A DNA stretch of 64,000 bases from Margaritifera margaritifera (GCA_029931535.1 JAQPZY010001684.1:1985001-2049000); one strand, 5' to 3'. Shown: positions 1 through 13,495, counted from the first letter of the stretch. Numbers and translations are program-made. The notes: generated by a model from the letters alone, not told the origin.

Positions 1-496
1 ATACGTTTTTGTCCAATCCATTTATATATTATGTCCGATACAATTATTTATATCACAAATGTTTATTTTAAAAAGCTAGAAATGTTGATTGATGCCATCG
101 TGACATTATACAGAAATCCTCCTGCGAGCTTTCAGTTGAAATCTGTGACAAGCCGCTAGAAAATCCTAAATGTTAAGTGTTGCTTACGGAAGGGCAGCGG
201 CGCCTACTAAATGAACTTGGCCACATTAATATCTGCTAGGACAACAACTGGCTAAAATGCCAAAGTGTCTCTTGCATCAATCGGCTTACACTATTGTCGA
301 TGTTAGAAACAAACAATTAGATAAGAGATTATATTATATATTATGAGCGCAACCAAGAGATTTACTCAACATCAACAAACTTTTAGTGGCTATGACAAAA
401 CGTTTGTGATGAAACTTAACGTACCAACGATTGATAGAGCGATTAGGTTTGCTGAACCTGCAATAACAAATATTTGTCAGCTGAGTTGCGTTTACA
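1..496. other. No gene recognised; possible extreme 5' part of the polymerase relic
   Basis: A short open stretch from an ATG at 342 runs to a stop near 505 and could be decayed N-terminal sequence of the downstream polymerase. It has no recognisable motif. No terminal inverted repeat of the element was found before it. Confidence 0.3.
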
Positions 497-3290
497 TCGC
501 AGCATAAAGTTTTCTTTTGGAATTGGAGCCTTTTTTAAAAAAGATCAATGACAAGGAAATGAAAGCACATTTTATTAGCAAGTCAGTCCGTTATTTTGAT
601 ATCAAAGATGTTAATGTCAAAGAAATATTGAAAATACTTGAAAACAAAATAATGACATTTTCCCCTGAACGTTCCGGTTGGAGTCTATCTAGCATTTGAA
701 GATGTGTCTTGAACGCTTTCAAATACAATCCGCTTCGTGGAAAATCTTTCTTGGAATTACCAGCCAGAATAAAAATAGTCAAAGTTGTGTCAATGTTAAT
801 AATGATGACATCCAATGTTTTATGTGGGCGGTATTATTTGCGTTATACCTTGCAGCTAAAGATCCCAATCGAGTAAGCAAGTATAAAAACTATCAAAACC
901 AGTTACATTTTACTGGTATTAGTTTTCCTGTGCAAATTCATGATGTGAGAAAGTTTGAACAACAAGATAATATTTCAGTTAATGTTTTTGGTAAGGATGA
1001 TAGTAAAATTTATCCACTGCATTTATCATCCATATCTTGTGGGAAAAAATTTGGATTTGCTGTATATTCACAATGGAACCAAAGATGGTCATTATTGTTG
1101 GATTAAAAACTTTAGCGGAATTATGATTGGTCAATACAATACAAAAACAACATCAAATGTTTTACTGCAGAAAATGTCTTTATGGTTTTATACGTGAAGA
1201 CTTACTTATGCAACATGGCTAAGATTGCATAAATACTACAAGAACTGTAATGTCCAATAAAAAAACAATAGTATCACGTTTGATAAACTAAATCACAATA
1301 TGCCTTTTATTATTTATGCTCATTTTGAAGCCCTTAATGTTCCTATTGAAAACAACAAAGTTGTTCAAGATGATCCAGAAAGTTCTTGTACACGAGAATG
1401 CCAAGAGTATGTTCCCTGTAGTTATTCATACGAATTGTTCTGTGCCAACGAACACTTTAGCAACCTTTAAAATTATATCGCGGTGCTGACTGTGTAGAAC
1501 ATTTCATTAGTAGCTTACTTTATGAAGTAGGATCTATCAGTAATGTTCCTTCAGCAAAAATGATTTATACACCAGAAGACAGAAACAATTTTATGAAATT
1601 TGCTGCGTTTGTGAGAAAAAAAACCCCACTGGGTTATGACAGAGTAAGAGATCATTGTCATTATACAGGTAAATATCGTGGTCATGCTCTGAGCCAATGT
1701 AATCTTCATCTAAAGCGACCAGAATTTATTCCAGTACTGTTGCATAATTTGAGAGGTTATGGAAAATATGACCAAAGCATCTCTTGTGTTCCAAATATCA
1801 TGGGAAAATATGTCATTTTCACTGCGCTACTTGCGTTTCATAGATAGCTACCAGTTAATGGCAGTTTCTTTAAATAAGGTAATTGAAAATATACAAGATA
1901 AAAGTATTTAAACATACCGCAGAAGAATTTGGTCATCCTATCCATTTGGTCACACGCAAAGAAGTTTATCCATACAATTACATGTCATCTTGGGACAGAT
2001 TTGATGAAACTAGTCTGCCAACAAAAGAAGATTTTTATAACCAACTTGACAACGAAGATAGTTCCGATAAGGATTACGAACATGCCTGCAATGTTTGGAA
2101 TAAACTGGATATTCAAAATCTTGGTGAATATCATGATCTGTATCTAAAAACGGATGTGTTGTTACTCGCTGATATTTTGAAAATTTTAGAGATATCTGCA
2201 TGACCTGTTACAGTTTAGATCCTGCTTGGTATTATTCCTGTACTGGATTACGTTGGAGTGATGCCCTTAAAATGTCTAAAGTACAGTTAGAATTCATCAC
2301 TGACATAGACATGCATAATTTGATTGAATGTGGAATTCGAGGTGGAATTTCAGTCATGTCCACAAAACATTCTGTAGCTAATAACCATATAAATTCAGAA
2401 AATTATGATCCTAAAAAAAACATCCAAGTATATTATCTACTTAAATATTAATAATCTTTATGATTGGGCAATGTCACAAAAACTACCAGCAAGAGACTTT
2501 TCTTCGATGAATCCAGAACATCTTACAGAAGAACTATTACAGAGCGATGATGATACTGGCAACATTCTTGAAGTCGATCTTGAGTATCGACCTGTAATTC
2601 ATGCGCTGCATAATGACTATCCACTTGCACCAGAAAATATCACCGTGGATAATGCTATTTTAAGTCCTCATACTCTACTTCTTAAAGATAAACTCAAAAT
2701 TGGCAATTTTAATGTGCCAAAACTCATTCCAAATCTGATGGATAAAACGCGATATGTCATTCACTACAGAAATCAAAGACAGTATCTCGATTTGGGTATG
2801 CAGCTCATTAGAATTCGTCGTGTCATAAAATTCAAACAAGAAACCTAGTTTAAAAACTTATATCGATTTTAATACCGAAAAATTGAAAAAATGGCTACAA
2901 GTGACTTTGAAAAAGATTTCTTAAAGCTCATGAACAATTCAATCATTGGTAAAACTATGGAAAATATTAGAAAGCGAGTCAACGTAGAAATAGTCAACAA
3001 ACAAGAACGACGTGATAAATTAGTTGCTGATCCAGGATTTATCGCTATAAAAAATAATTGATAAAAACCAAGTAGCGATTCATAGAAAGAACTAAAGGGT
3101 GAAAAACAGTATGCAACCATGAATACTTTCAGATCTAATCACCACGTTATACAAACTGGAACGCTAAACAAAATAGGACTTTCTGTGTATGATGATAAGC
3201 GGTATGTCCTGGATGATAATATCAATACCTTAGCTTATGGTCAATATGACACCAAAACAATAACTCAAATATTTTTACAGAGTTAAGTTT
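497..3290 (+). pseudogene. Family B DNA polymerase relic (Polinton/adintovirus-type element)
   Basis: A run of plus-strand ORF fragments (517-699, 696-1106, about 1290-1475, 1560-1847, 1883-2203, 2200-2451, 2405-2848, about 2870-3060, 3120-3285) reads in order as one protein-primed-type family B DNA polymerase broken by stops and frameshifts. Visible landmarks are the N-terminal block with CFMWAVLFALY and KFEQQDNISVNVFG, a His/Cys block DHCHYTGKYRG (1650 onward), the conserved YHDLYLKTDVLLLADI stretch, an NNLYDWAMSQ block, a motif-B-like NNSIIGKTMENIRKRV and the C-terminal DDKRY block. The exonuclease motif expected as YADFE reads YAHFE at 1315-1329. About 50 bases separate the motif-B region from the C-terminal block, so the palm segment carrying the YTDTDS-type catalytic motif has been deleted. 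Intact relatives replicate self-synthesising transposons and related viruses. No capsid, integrase or terminal repeat was found nearby, so the exact family is inferred. It cannot encode an active enzyme. Confidence 0.88.
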
Positions 3291-3617
3291 AATCTAAAAC
3301 AATGTAGCATCTTTTACCAGTTATATAATCTGCTTTATAGCTTTGGCATTTAGGCTTTTTATGTAATCTACAGTAACATTTTTTTAATAAATAGGATTCA
3401 TTTTTAATTACCATTTTATCACAATTATTCTAATTACTCTAACAGAGCAGAATAAAAGGCCGTTAGTGAGCTAGTGAGCGACACATTCAGGAACGACCCG
3501 GACTGACCGAGCAAAGAGAGGACTGGGCGATCATGACGTGCTCTCATAACAGCCTTCTACTCTACTGCTAATACGTAGTATCAAATTATGTTGCAGCGAA
3601 CATTTCAGTACAAACAG

Positions 3618-3858
3618 GGGCCCCGGGTGGCCGAGTGGTCTAAGGCGCTCGCCTTTATAGATCACTGACATCTCACCTCTGTCCGCGTGGGTTCGAGTCT
3701 CGGCTCGGCCAACGTGGCTATGTGAGAAAGCTTGCCAGTAGCTTCCCGTGGATAGGTGGTTCCTCCCCGAGGTTTTCCCCAATATACTGGCCGCCATGTA
3801 TAGCATATCACGAGCTGAAAAATGGCGTTAAACCCACAAAACCAAATCAAACCAATCA
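3618..3858 (+). mobile_element. tRNA-Leu-derived SINE, copy 1
   Basis: The head resembles a tRNA-Leu gene: an A-box-like tggccgagtgg at 3628-3638 and a B-box-like gggttcgagtctc at about 3688-3700, followed by a non-tRNA body ending in an A-rich AAACCAAATC tail. Near-identical bodies occur at 31301-31553 (minus) and 41252-41505 (plus), so this is a dispersed family and not a tRNA gene. The flanks carry imperfect direct repeats (gaacatttcagtac and gaacttttcaatac), consistent with target-primed insertion. It resembles the bivalve tRNA-Leu/V-SINE type (RUDI-like); that subfamily name is inference. Confidence 0.85.
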
Positions 3859-4239
3859 GGACGAACTTTTCAATACGAATAATTCAATACAGTGATATTA
3901 GGAGTGATGTGAGTTTACGACAACATGTGAATATGGTCTTATTTGACAAGAAGGTATTTGCTGCCCATTACGTACTAACTTACCTATCCCGTACCTAATT
4001 ATCAGTTAAATACATAGTAACGAACATTTCCAGCAAACTATTTCCCATACCAGTTGGGAATAGATAAACTTGTAATTTATATAGTCATGAGTTTGACGGA
4101 AATTGGTAATCGCATAATTTTGAAAGAAATGTAGGCGAAATATAATGCAGATCTTTATGGACAATATATATTTTCTGAATGTTTATAATCAGGATTGAGT
4201 TTACAGTGACGAACATTTCACGTACTTTGGTGACATCAA

Positions 4240-4335
4240 TTATTTTGTGAGTATCCCATGTCGTACATAGCCTTGGACTGAAAATCGGGAGTATCCCAAG
4301 TCATATAAAACTCTGGACTGAAAATTGTGTACAGC
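4240..4335 (+). repeat. Two-copy tandem repeat
   Basis: The phrase gagtatccca followed by gtc, a short AT-rich stretch and ggactgaaaat occurs twice back to back with small differences. It has no coding meaning that I can see. Confidence 0.6.
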
Positions 4336-4547
4336 TGTAAGTTCTACATTAATATCGAGCTAATGGATTTAAATTTGTTTTTCAATGACATAAAATTGGA
4401 GGAAAAGGATTTTCTTTTCAAAATTTCATTCGGCGGCAGTAACGAACATTTCATTTTTACAGTTTGTGGTTCATTCAGTTTACATATTTTTCATTAATAA
4501 TTCATGAACAAGACTTGCGACACAAAGTAAATGTTGCAAACTTTAAG

Positions 4548-4691
4548 AAAATCCCCAAACAGCTGCAAAATGTTCTGGTCGGGAAAATCCCCAAACAGCT
4601 TTAACATGTTCTGGTCGGAAAAATCCCAAAATAGCGGTAAAATGTTCTGGTCCATAAAATCCCAAAACAGCTGTAAAATGTTCTGGTCGGT
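4548..4691 (+). repeat. 36-bp minisatellite, four copies
   Basis: Units beginning aaaatcc and ending ttctggtcgg recur every 36 bases four times with a few substitutions. Because 36 is a multiple of three, the minus strand reads through as a repeated RPEHF-containing peptide. That peptide is a by-product of the repeat and not evidence of a gene. Confidence 0.85.
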
Positions 4692-5459
4692 AGAAAAACA
4701 ACGGTGATATTGACCGCATCTTCTTATTGAGAATTAGTGTACAAGCATGCGGCACGTGGTAAAAGAATGCGGCAGTTTTGTTAAATTTAGCTATATAGAT
4801 ACGTCTGGAGGAAAGAAAAAAAAACAATGTAAAGAAGATTCTATAAATTTATATTTGACCCTATTTTATTGAAGATTTTTGTGCATAAATTATATAATCT
4901 TGATGAATAACAAAACATTAGGATACACGTATCAAACACCAAAGCAATGCTCTTGAAAAATACAAGGAATTATGTATATGTAATCACAAAATACATTAAT
5001 AAGCAAAGAACAATATATCTCAAAACGTTTACAGGCCACTAAAGGAAAAGATCAAAAGACAAAAGAGTCTAAAATTAAAGAAAATGAACGTCATAGTGAA
5101 TACACTGTAAATAAAACCCGACAACCAAGGAAAAAAAAGCTTAAAGTTATTCGTGATGGATACATAACATTTATTGTCCAGGCACATCGAGTTTTCCAAT
5201 ACAAACAGATAAATGACGTCCGATATCAAGGCAAACTTGTTGGACGAGGCAGCAGCGGAAGACATCACATGGAAAATATATTGATACGGGAATCACTCCA
5301 TGTTACGAATCCCTGAATGTTTCTTCATGTTTAATCTTAAGCAAAGTTTTTCCATCGAAAAATGAAATCATGGGGCTAATATGAAAAGAAAGAAACAAGG
5401 AAATGAAGAGGAGGAGGATACAGAGAGGTTCTTCTTGGTTGATAAATACTGACACTTAC

Positions 5460-5733
5460 CCCTTTTACATACTGGGCCAAAGAACAAGTCCGTTCCACCG
5501 TGAAGATATGTACTCAATGCTTCGGCTAAATCGCAGTCCCCACAGTCATTACAAACTGCATGTATAGAGGAATCATTAACAGTGTTCAGTGCCGCTGCAA
5601 GACTCTGGCCAGACGAGGCCAAACTAAGATGTCCAATTGTATCCCTCTTACTGGACATCATAAGTGTCACATTGAATCCTTCACATATATGAAAAAGTAG
5701 AACTGTTATAGTAACGACTATCATAACAGTCAT
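5460..5733 (-). CDS. Putative first coding exon of a natriuretic-peptide-receptor-like (ANF-binding) protein
   Basis: The start codon at 5733 opens a reading frame with a hydrophobic signal-peptide-like N-terminus of about 19 residues ending ICEG, then about 70 residues of an extracellular domain with Cys pairs (CNDCGDC) and the phrase TDLFFGPVCKRG. The GPVC-type motif after a hydrophobic strand resembles the first lobe of ANF-receptor-fold ligand-binding domains of receptor guanylate cyclases and clearance receptors. The exon ends at a consensus donor (AAAGGG followed by GTAAGTG, intron from 5459), giving 91 codons plus one base. Later exons would lie at lower coordinates, but none could be recognised before the left edge, so the gene is either interrupted or continues outside the window. 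Family assignment rests on one exon. A fortuitous ORF is possible, though signal peptide, Cys pattern and donor together argue for a real exon. Confidence 0.5.
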
Positions 5734-5760
5734 TGTGCCACGTTCGTTGAACAAATACAC

Positions 5761-8148
5761 ACGCTAAATCAGAAATACTGACAATAGCATTGCCTTTGTC
5801 TTTTCATTCACGTTGTCTCTTGAACTGAACACAGAACTTAAATTCATATCAATAATTGTTTTACACTCTCAACTGCCGTAACTATCCAATATCTTCTGCA
5901 CGATTATTTAAAACGCCGCTTGAAAATTTAATTTCATGAAGATCTTCCAAAGATGAGGAAAGTTCTTGCGCCTTTGACTAATTTTCACTGAAGTATTTGC
6001 TGGGAATGCAAAACAGTCGCTTTTAACATCTCACTTTACGCGTTCTCTCTTTTCTCCAGTAAAGTCGCTATTGTGAGCCAACTCGGGTATTGTTTAACTA
6101 TAGAGGGTGCGAGGTAGCACAGGGAGTTATACCACACCATGAGAACGGTGACTGGGCCTAAATCTGTCTAATCTATTTTTCTGTATTAACTTCTGCTGAT
6201 AATTTGGTGAGGGACCGCTTATGCTCTCAATGCTGGACTGATTAATCAGTATATCCAGATATGACGTCATCTTGAGTTTCCGATCCCAATTTGGCCTCAT
6301 GGTTTAATGCTGTCTTTTTTTATTATTGTTAAGACACATCAAATCAAATTCTGTCCATTCACCAAAATAAAAATCATGCCCATGAGCTCACTTTATTGTT
6401 TGTTTGTTTGTTTGTTTTTTGTTTAGAAATGGTGACTGTATTTTAAGAAGAAAACTATCGGCAATATAGATAATATTAGTTGGAAATTCCCGGGGTTTTT
6501 TCCACATGTAGCACAACCTATAGATAGAAAGTGATAAAGTTGTTGAATATCACTATTTGAGGGACAAGCAAGAATAGCTACTGACTACTTTAAATTTACA
6601 TAAAAACAATATTTGTATTCACAAATGATACCCACGTTATAAATTTGTAACAATCATTGTACTCTGTTAGCATAAAAACAAGAAATAAAAATACGGAAGG
6701 ATGGCCTATGATATATTAAGAATTATTTATAATTATAATTTGCGACTTTTATTTTTGTTGACCTTTTCCCTTTTCAGTCTTGAGAACACATAATTTTAAT
6801 GTTATCAATGAGTTCTTTTGTGAAAAAAAAACTCCATTCTTGCGTCTTTACCATCAGTTGAGTGTCATACTCAGGACACTGAATAAATACAGTTTTTCAT
6901 AAAAGATAAAGACTTTCATCAAATCCATTAAGACAGCGTTTATGCTGACCTTTGGCAGCTGAACTATCTAGCCCCTTTCTCTTAAACTTTAACCTCACGA
7001 AAACACAAAATCGATCAATTCATTGAGATAAAATATCGACTCTTAGATAAACAGATGGCTTGATTGTGCCTGGATTTTTTATTTAAAAAGTAAAAAAAAT
7101 ACAAATAAAAATGTCCAGTATAACCAGGGTCAAATCTACAACTTGTGTTTGGTTATACTGATTTTAAACCAAACTCCTGCTTGATAAAATCAGGAAGATA
7201 ATACAAAAAATCTTACCTTATGCATAACTGATGACTCCACTCCTATATGATTGCATCATCTTGCTTTTTTTGACAAAATGTACAGCTCGGATGTTGAGCT
7301 ATGATTTTCAGATCAACCATGTGAAATAAAATACATTTCCAGAATAAATAATTTGTTTACCCAGTATGACATATACATATATATGCTTGATCACATTCAT
7401 CTTTCTGTACATGGAAAAGCTGTACAAGAAAAAGATGGTTTATACCTTTCCGTGTAATGTACCTTAACACTTATCAGTTGTTTATACCTTTCTGTGCGAT
7501 GTACCTGGACACTTATCAGTTGCACGTGTCAATTATATAATAAAGCGGCTGTAATACATCGTTGCAAAATATATCAAAGTCTTTACCGTTGAGATTACAC
7601 ATGTTCGGTTACAATGTAATCGATACAGGGTTCATGCACGGCTTTGCTGTTTCAAACATTTGCCGGAACACGAGGAACGACTTCAAGCCTTCAAGTTTTG
7701 GCTTCTTCGGGATAAAATTATTTCCCGAGTGGTCTGGCAAACATTTGAACCGAGCTTACCGTATTTGTGCTTTATTCTAACATGATTGAAAACAAAGTAA
7801 ATAAACTGAGTATAAGTTATTATTAATATTTATTAAAAAGTTTTCTTACAATAAAAATCTAAATCTTCATACAAATTTGGTTGCATTCATTCAAGTCAAT
7901 CGCTTACTATTCTACAACACGATTTTAACTTTTCTCATAGTTTCTGAAAGCTATTTTGCAGAGCAATTCACTGGCAAAAAGTTGTATGAAAAAATAAACT
8001 CGGATACAGCGAAAAATGTTCACGTTTATCCTAATTATTCTTTTGTATAATTTTTTACATTCAAATTATCTGTTAATATTAAAAACATTGCCAAGTCAGC
8101 ATGGGTACGTTTCGTTTTAAAGAATATAAACAGAATATTGTGGAAGAG
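5761..8148. other. Intergenic, no gene recognised
   Basis: AT-rich sequence with short ORFs only. It includes a TTTG/TTGT microsatellite near 6398-6422. A 72-codon ORF at 7562-7780 has no recognisable motif or splice context. Confidence 0.5.
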
Positions 8149-8149
8149 G

Positions 8150-8379
8150 ATGCGATTCCATGTAACTGTACGAACACATATCCCAAAAGTATGATGTGAT
8201 TCCATATAACTGTACGAACCCATATCCCAAAAGTATGATGTGATTATATATAACTGTACGAACACATATCCCAAAAGTATGATGTGATTATATATAACTG
8301 TACGAACACATATCCCAAAAGTATGATGTGATTATATATAACTGTACGAACACATATCCCAAAAGTATGATGTGATTCC
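8150..8379 (+). repeat. 44-bp minisatellite, about five copies
   Basis: The unit containing ctgtacgaac, catatcccaa and gtatgatgtga repeats with an exact 44-base spacing (anchor positions 8221, 8265, 8309, 8353). The first copies carry tgattccat where later ones carry tgattatat, so the array grew from more than one variant. Confidence 0.92.
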
Positions 8380-11300
8380 ATTAAGATATTAACTGTTTGT
8401 AATTATTTTTTGTCGGTTGCACAACGTGTCTCTAACAAAGTATATGACGCATTGATATTGGAGTTAAGTGATCTTTCTGGTAAAGTTAACCAGAGAACCA
8501 GGATGAAGTCACCGACCCTGGACGTGTGACCATACACCCTTGCTCATTCTCACTTGTAGCATGCATTCAATATGCATGCGGCAGATACTTCATTCAAGAA
8601 TCTTCATGAATCATCGAAAGACTTATCTCTTCACATAATTCGAGTTACTAAGTCATTATTCAAGCGATACGAAGGAGACAGGGTGGGGGTACACTTGCAA
8701 ATCTTTACGCTACGCCACAGATTTGTCCTTCAACTGTTGCAAACATACTCTACGGGCAACATCTTCCGTCAAAAATATATTAAGTTTGCATTCATTTAGG
8801 CTAATCATTCAAAGTCTAAGAATTATTTGTGCAGCATATATGAAAAGCATTACTTTAGCAAATACTTTGGCGAAGAGTGATCAGCAATATTTAGTTCAAG
8901 GCTGGCGTTGTACATATTTATTCAGTCTGTTTTAGGAGTGAGAGTTAAGTGCCAACAACTCATCAAAACTTCCTACAACTATTGCTCCAAAACAGTATCA
9001 TAAAAATAAAGGGAACCGTTTTTCGGTGTATCCTTTGTAGGTACGCAGCATATGGGGATGAGAATTTGATGTTTTCTTCAGAACCAACGTTCCCGAACAT
9101 CAAACTCAACAACATTGGTAGCTGTAATGAGGTCTTGCGTTACCGTGTCATATTTCTTTCAGCCTAGTTTTCTATCTGTTATTTACTTTTTATTTATACA
9201 TTATATTTGTTCATATATTAATATATTATCATGACATGTTGATGATCAAATCCAACAGAGCTGGGTTTACATTTCCTCAATTTCTTTGATTTACTTTTCG
9301 CAGGCGAGGGTATTATGCACGTAGTGGCAACTTTTTCTTGTGTTTTTAAAAATAATCAATCTTTGTTTCTTTATTTCTTTCTTTTATTCAATCCATCACT
9401 AAATGGTCGTGTTTTTTGTTTTTTGTTGTTGTTTGTTTTGTAATTCATATTGATGATCGCCCTAATGATCGTGTTAAGAAACATACAAGCGCCATGTGTA
9501 TGCAGCATCAATACATATAACTATTAGTCAAGGTGTCAAATGAGTACACGAGAGCAATATATTTATCAATCATGATCAATCTGTATAGAACTGACTTTGA
9601 TTTGCAAACAATTCACTCTGACTGAGAAAATTCAGACATTCATTCATGAACTTTCCATTATAGTAAAGTGATCCGAGAAAATCTTTTGTAACCTATAAGC
9701 AAAAGTAAGGCATTGCAAAACCAATATTTGAACAAACTTCTGTTATCGTTGAGTTGCAAATTTATCTTACTCTCCAACACTTTACGACTGAGAGGTAAAT
9801 CAGAGCAGTCGGATAACATTGAAAACTTTACTAATTTGTTTAATGAAATCTTTGGTGTTCTTGATAATAAATAGACAGGTTGAGAAATTTCGCAAACAAA
9901 CGCATGTGCTCTCTTTAAATTCCAGCAGGTCGCAATGTAACCTATACTTAACAGCAATTTTTGCTAGTTGATTGATATAAGAAACATCGAGGTACATATA
10001 TAAGTAAACTCAATTATTGGGTCTTAATGGTTGAACTTCGGTAACTAGATATGATAATGTATTCCGATAAGTTTGTTATGTAAAAATATCAGGCAATCGT
10101 TTGTTATGTAACAATATCAGGCAATTGAGCGATTGGAATAGAGTCAGTTTTGTGAAGTGTATCCCCGAGTTAACTTTCTTTACATGGAACAAATTTTGCA
10201 ACAAAAAAATCGCATTACTAAGTCTTGCGACGATGCAAAATTTGAACAAAGGAATTAGGCAAGTCTCAGTCATCGTCACTAACACGGTACATCCGTTGAC
10301 AAAGATTGTCACATCATTTTAAGGATCTAATTCTCCGACTCGTGGAATGTGTGGTTTTTCCGTTCAGCACGTACGAATTGATTCTTTGATTGACTCGTTG
10401 GGTTAGCTGGTTAGTTGATTTACAACGACAACAAAGATAATACTGACGATAATCGTTATGATAATAATAATGTGATTGCTTTAGATGATGATGCTGCTGT
10501 TATTGCTATTAAGAAATGTGAGTTATTGGTGATGAACTGAATGGATGTGTCTTATAAAACAGGTTATCTACAACGACGATGACGAGGACGACAGCATTAA
10601 ACGAAGCATGACTTACTGGCTAACAAGCTTTAGTTTCTGAAAATATTAATGTTAAACGATTGCATTAGGAATAAATGGGCATGGTTTTCTACTTGTGAAC
10701 TTGAGTTTTCGATTGCTCCTCTCTGTCCTCACCCAATCAAAACATAACTTGAAGTAATGTAAATCTTTTAAGATCGGTCGATCTCCATCTCAAGCACAAT
10801 CTAGCATTTAAAGTTCTCCAAGCAAAGTAGTTCCAAACATAATATATATTTAGAGTCCTCCAAAACAAAGCTTAAAAAAGAACAGTTTTTCTTGACATTA
10901 TAAACCCTTTTCTTTGTACGGATAATCACCATATTCTATGCTGTGATAAACAAGGTCTTTGTCGTTATGCCTACAACAGTTTTGATTGAATTGGGCAAAT
11001 CATCTAATCCTAAGGATAGATATTTATAGTTTTGAAGGGAAGAAAAGTTTGGTTACATTGTTAGAACATTAAGTTTGCAAATTATATATTTAGATCTACA
11101 TATTTAGATCCAAAACATACGGCAGTTACAAGGACAGAAGCCGAGATTTCACTTATGATGTTAAAACCATCCTATAAAAACAAGATTTAGTATAGACATA
11201 CTAGAGTTGCATCATACAGACAGAACAACTATATCAGCACGAGATTTTGGAATAAGAATTAGCATTTTAGCTTTCGAGTTTGGGACAGAAAGGATTATTG

Positions 11301-12450
11301 GTTGTACAACTCGAAGAGATTGGGATTCACAATCTGTTTCAAACATCCATATTAACCACAGCAGCAGGTCTGATACCAGGACTTAAGCAGCGACCTCTAT
11401 AGTTCAAGAGTTGAGTATGTCTGTATGCATGAGGTGTATTTAAAATGTTATGAATATTTTGGTATAACTTTTTTGTTTCTTTGAACCTGTTGTTACGACT
11501 AGGGGTAATGTAACAAAAGAAAGAATTACTCAAACAAGCTTTCAAGATTTACAAACAAATTTAATTTCTTGTAATATTAAATATTTCAAACAAACAAAGT
11601 GAAAGAATTAAAATTAACTTACAGTTTAGAAATGTCTAAATCGTCATAAATTCTTCTATTGTTCACTGATCCGGAAGTTATCCAAAATATTCCGAATGAA
11701 GAATGTTCCGAATGAAAACACCACTGTGCTGATGTATTAACAAGAATCAGTTATATGCAAATATTATTAATTCCAAATAAATCCTTGTGAATGTAGAATA
11801 TCACACAAGTTCTAAAAAAGTTTCCAATAATTTCAACGGAGCTGAATAATTCTTAAATCTTTAAATGTCAGTACTTAATCCCAAAAATGTAGTCTGGAAA
11901 TATTTCTGAAGTAGATAATCACACACAATGAACCAATCTCGTTTATGACCTCTCAAGCTGATGTAAATGTGAAAGAATCCAGAACGCAGAGATTACATTT
12001 CTTTTATAGTATTTTATATTGCGTCTTAAAACAAATAAAACCCATTTCTTAATTCCGTATTAAATAAACATGTTATTATTACGATCTTACAATCTAATGC
12101 GAAATCCAGGTCAGAACAAAAGTACAACTCACGCGCTATTCACGTGACATGACTCATGCTTAACCGACAATATTATTGATTTTCCCAGGACCAATGTACT
12201 GGGTCACATTGAAATACCGTATATGTGCACCATACAAAACAACGGCTATTAGATTATAATACAAAGGTCATAAACCAAATAAAACTATATTATAATTTAA
12301 AAAGATGATACATAATTCCGTAACACTGTCAATAAATTTAATGCCAATCCATAGACAAAATAACGTTCTATACAATGTTCTACGCCTACAGCATGCCGGA
12401 CATCTACAGATATATGAGTGTGACGTAACATAGATAAATAACAGTCACGT
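8380..12450. other. Intergenic, no gene recognised
   Basis: ORFs here are short and lack recognisable domains. A two-copy repeat of about 29 bases (ttgttatgta, caatatcaggcaat) lies at 10073-10127. A purine-rich GAC/GAT-containing stretch lies near 10425-10600. I see no RNA gene or mobile-element end. Confidence 0.45.
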
Positions 12451-12453
12451 AAA

Positions 12454-13495
12454 ATGTCGCAGAAGGAGAAACAATTCTGCTTCTGAGCAAAGAGTATACT
12501 TTAAATTCCTAGAGCTTCTAGGGTACACTCCAACTAATGTCAAGGCCGACTTGAGTAAAGTTTACGGATGTAATTATCTCTCATATCCGACAATTTTGAT
12601 GTGGTTTCTTGGTTGTATAGACTGGTCACGAATCCTTGGAAGCTGACCACGTTCTGGAAGACTGAGGTCTGCGATTGATGAGCGGAAAATGGCTGCTGTG
12701 AAGGAGGCAGTTGATGAAGATGCTCGATACACTGTGGAAGCTATTCCTATTATCACGAGCATTAATTCGTCAGCTGTTTTAATATTGTGAAGAATCATTT
12801 GAAGCTCAGAAAGGTTTGTGCAAGATGGGTACCGCATTTATTGACGCTGATCAAAAACAGATTCTGGTTTGAAATCGCCTAAGAGCTGCTCGCCAAATAT
12901 GAAAAAAGCGACCAGAGACGTTTGAATGAGATTGACACCAGTGATGAAACATAGATTTAGTATTTTAAACCCGACTCAAGAGAAAGTAATAAATATTGGA
13001 TCGGAGAAAGAGAGCAAAGACTACAAATCACTTAACGAAGTCGGACTGTCAAGAAAGTCTTATACGCATTATTTTTTCAAGCAAAAGGTTCGGTCGTCCA
13101 GTTACCTGTGCCGGACTCTACTAGTGTCACTGGACATTTTTATGCCTCCAAAGTGTTGCCAAAAGTGGTATAACACTAACAAACCACCCATCCGCGCACC
13201 GGTACCGAGGTATCCATCTACTCCATGACAACGCACCGGCGCATACATCCGCCATCGTGACAGACTTCCTGAAGGAGCATATCATCTAAACTTTGCTCAT
13301 ATCCTTCATACAGCCCTGATTTAGCTCCAAGTGATTTTTGGCTGAATCCCTCTAGCAATGATTTGCAGAGGGGCAGACAATTGAAAGGGATTATGCGGTT
13401 GTCCGAGCCAAATGCATAAACTTCACACAACAATGGAACGTGAACTGTCACCCACTTTTGAAATGGTGTTTAGTACTTTCAAACGTCAATGTACA
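12454..13495 (+). pseudogene. mariner-family (Tc1/mariner) transposase relic
   Basis: Reading the plus strand across frameshifts gives the landmarks of a mariner transposase in order. An ATG at 12454 opens the DNA-binding part, followed by a CARWVPH phrase near 12820, then the first acidic motif SDET at 940-951 of the 12-kb block (12940-12951). There a TAG replaces the expected Trp codon. The LHDNA motif is at 13221-13235 and YSPDLAPSDFWL at 13309-13344. Several stops and indels separate these blocks, so it is inactive. Intact relatives cut and paste at TA sites with a D,D34D catalytic core. I could not identify terminal inverted repeats, so the element limits are those of the coding relic only. 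Confidence 0.88.

Noticed and set aside
3618..3710. A functional tRNA-Leu gene
   Set aside because: A and B boxes are present but the sequence continues into a dispersed body found in two other copies, and the acceptor stem does not close; it is a SINE head.
5029..5268. Second exon of the receptor-like gene at 5460-5733
   Set aside because: Hydrophobic, low-complexity translation with no match to the expected receptor fold and no phase-compatible acceptor.
7562..7780. A 72-codon plus-strand gene
   Set aside because: No start context, splice site, domain or recognisable relative; could be chance.
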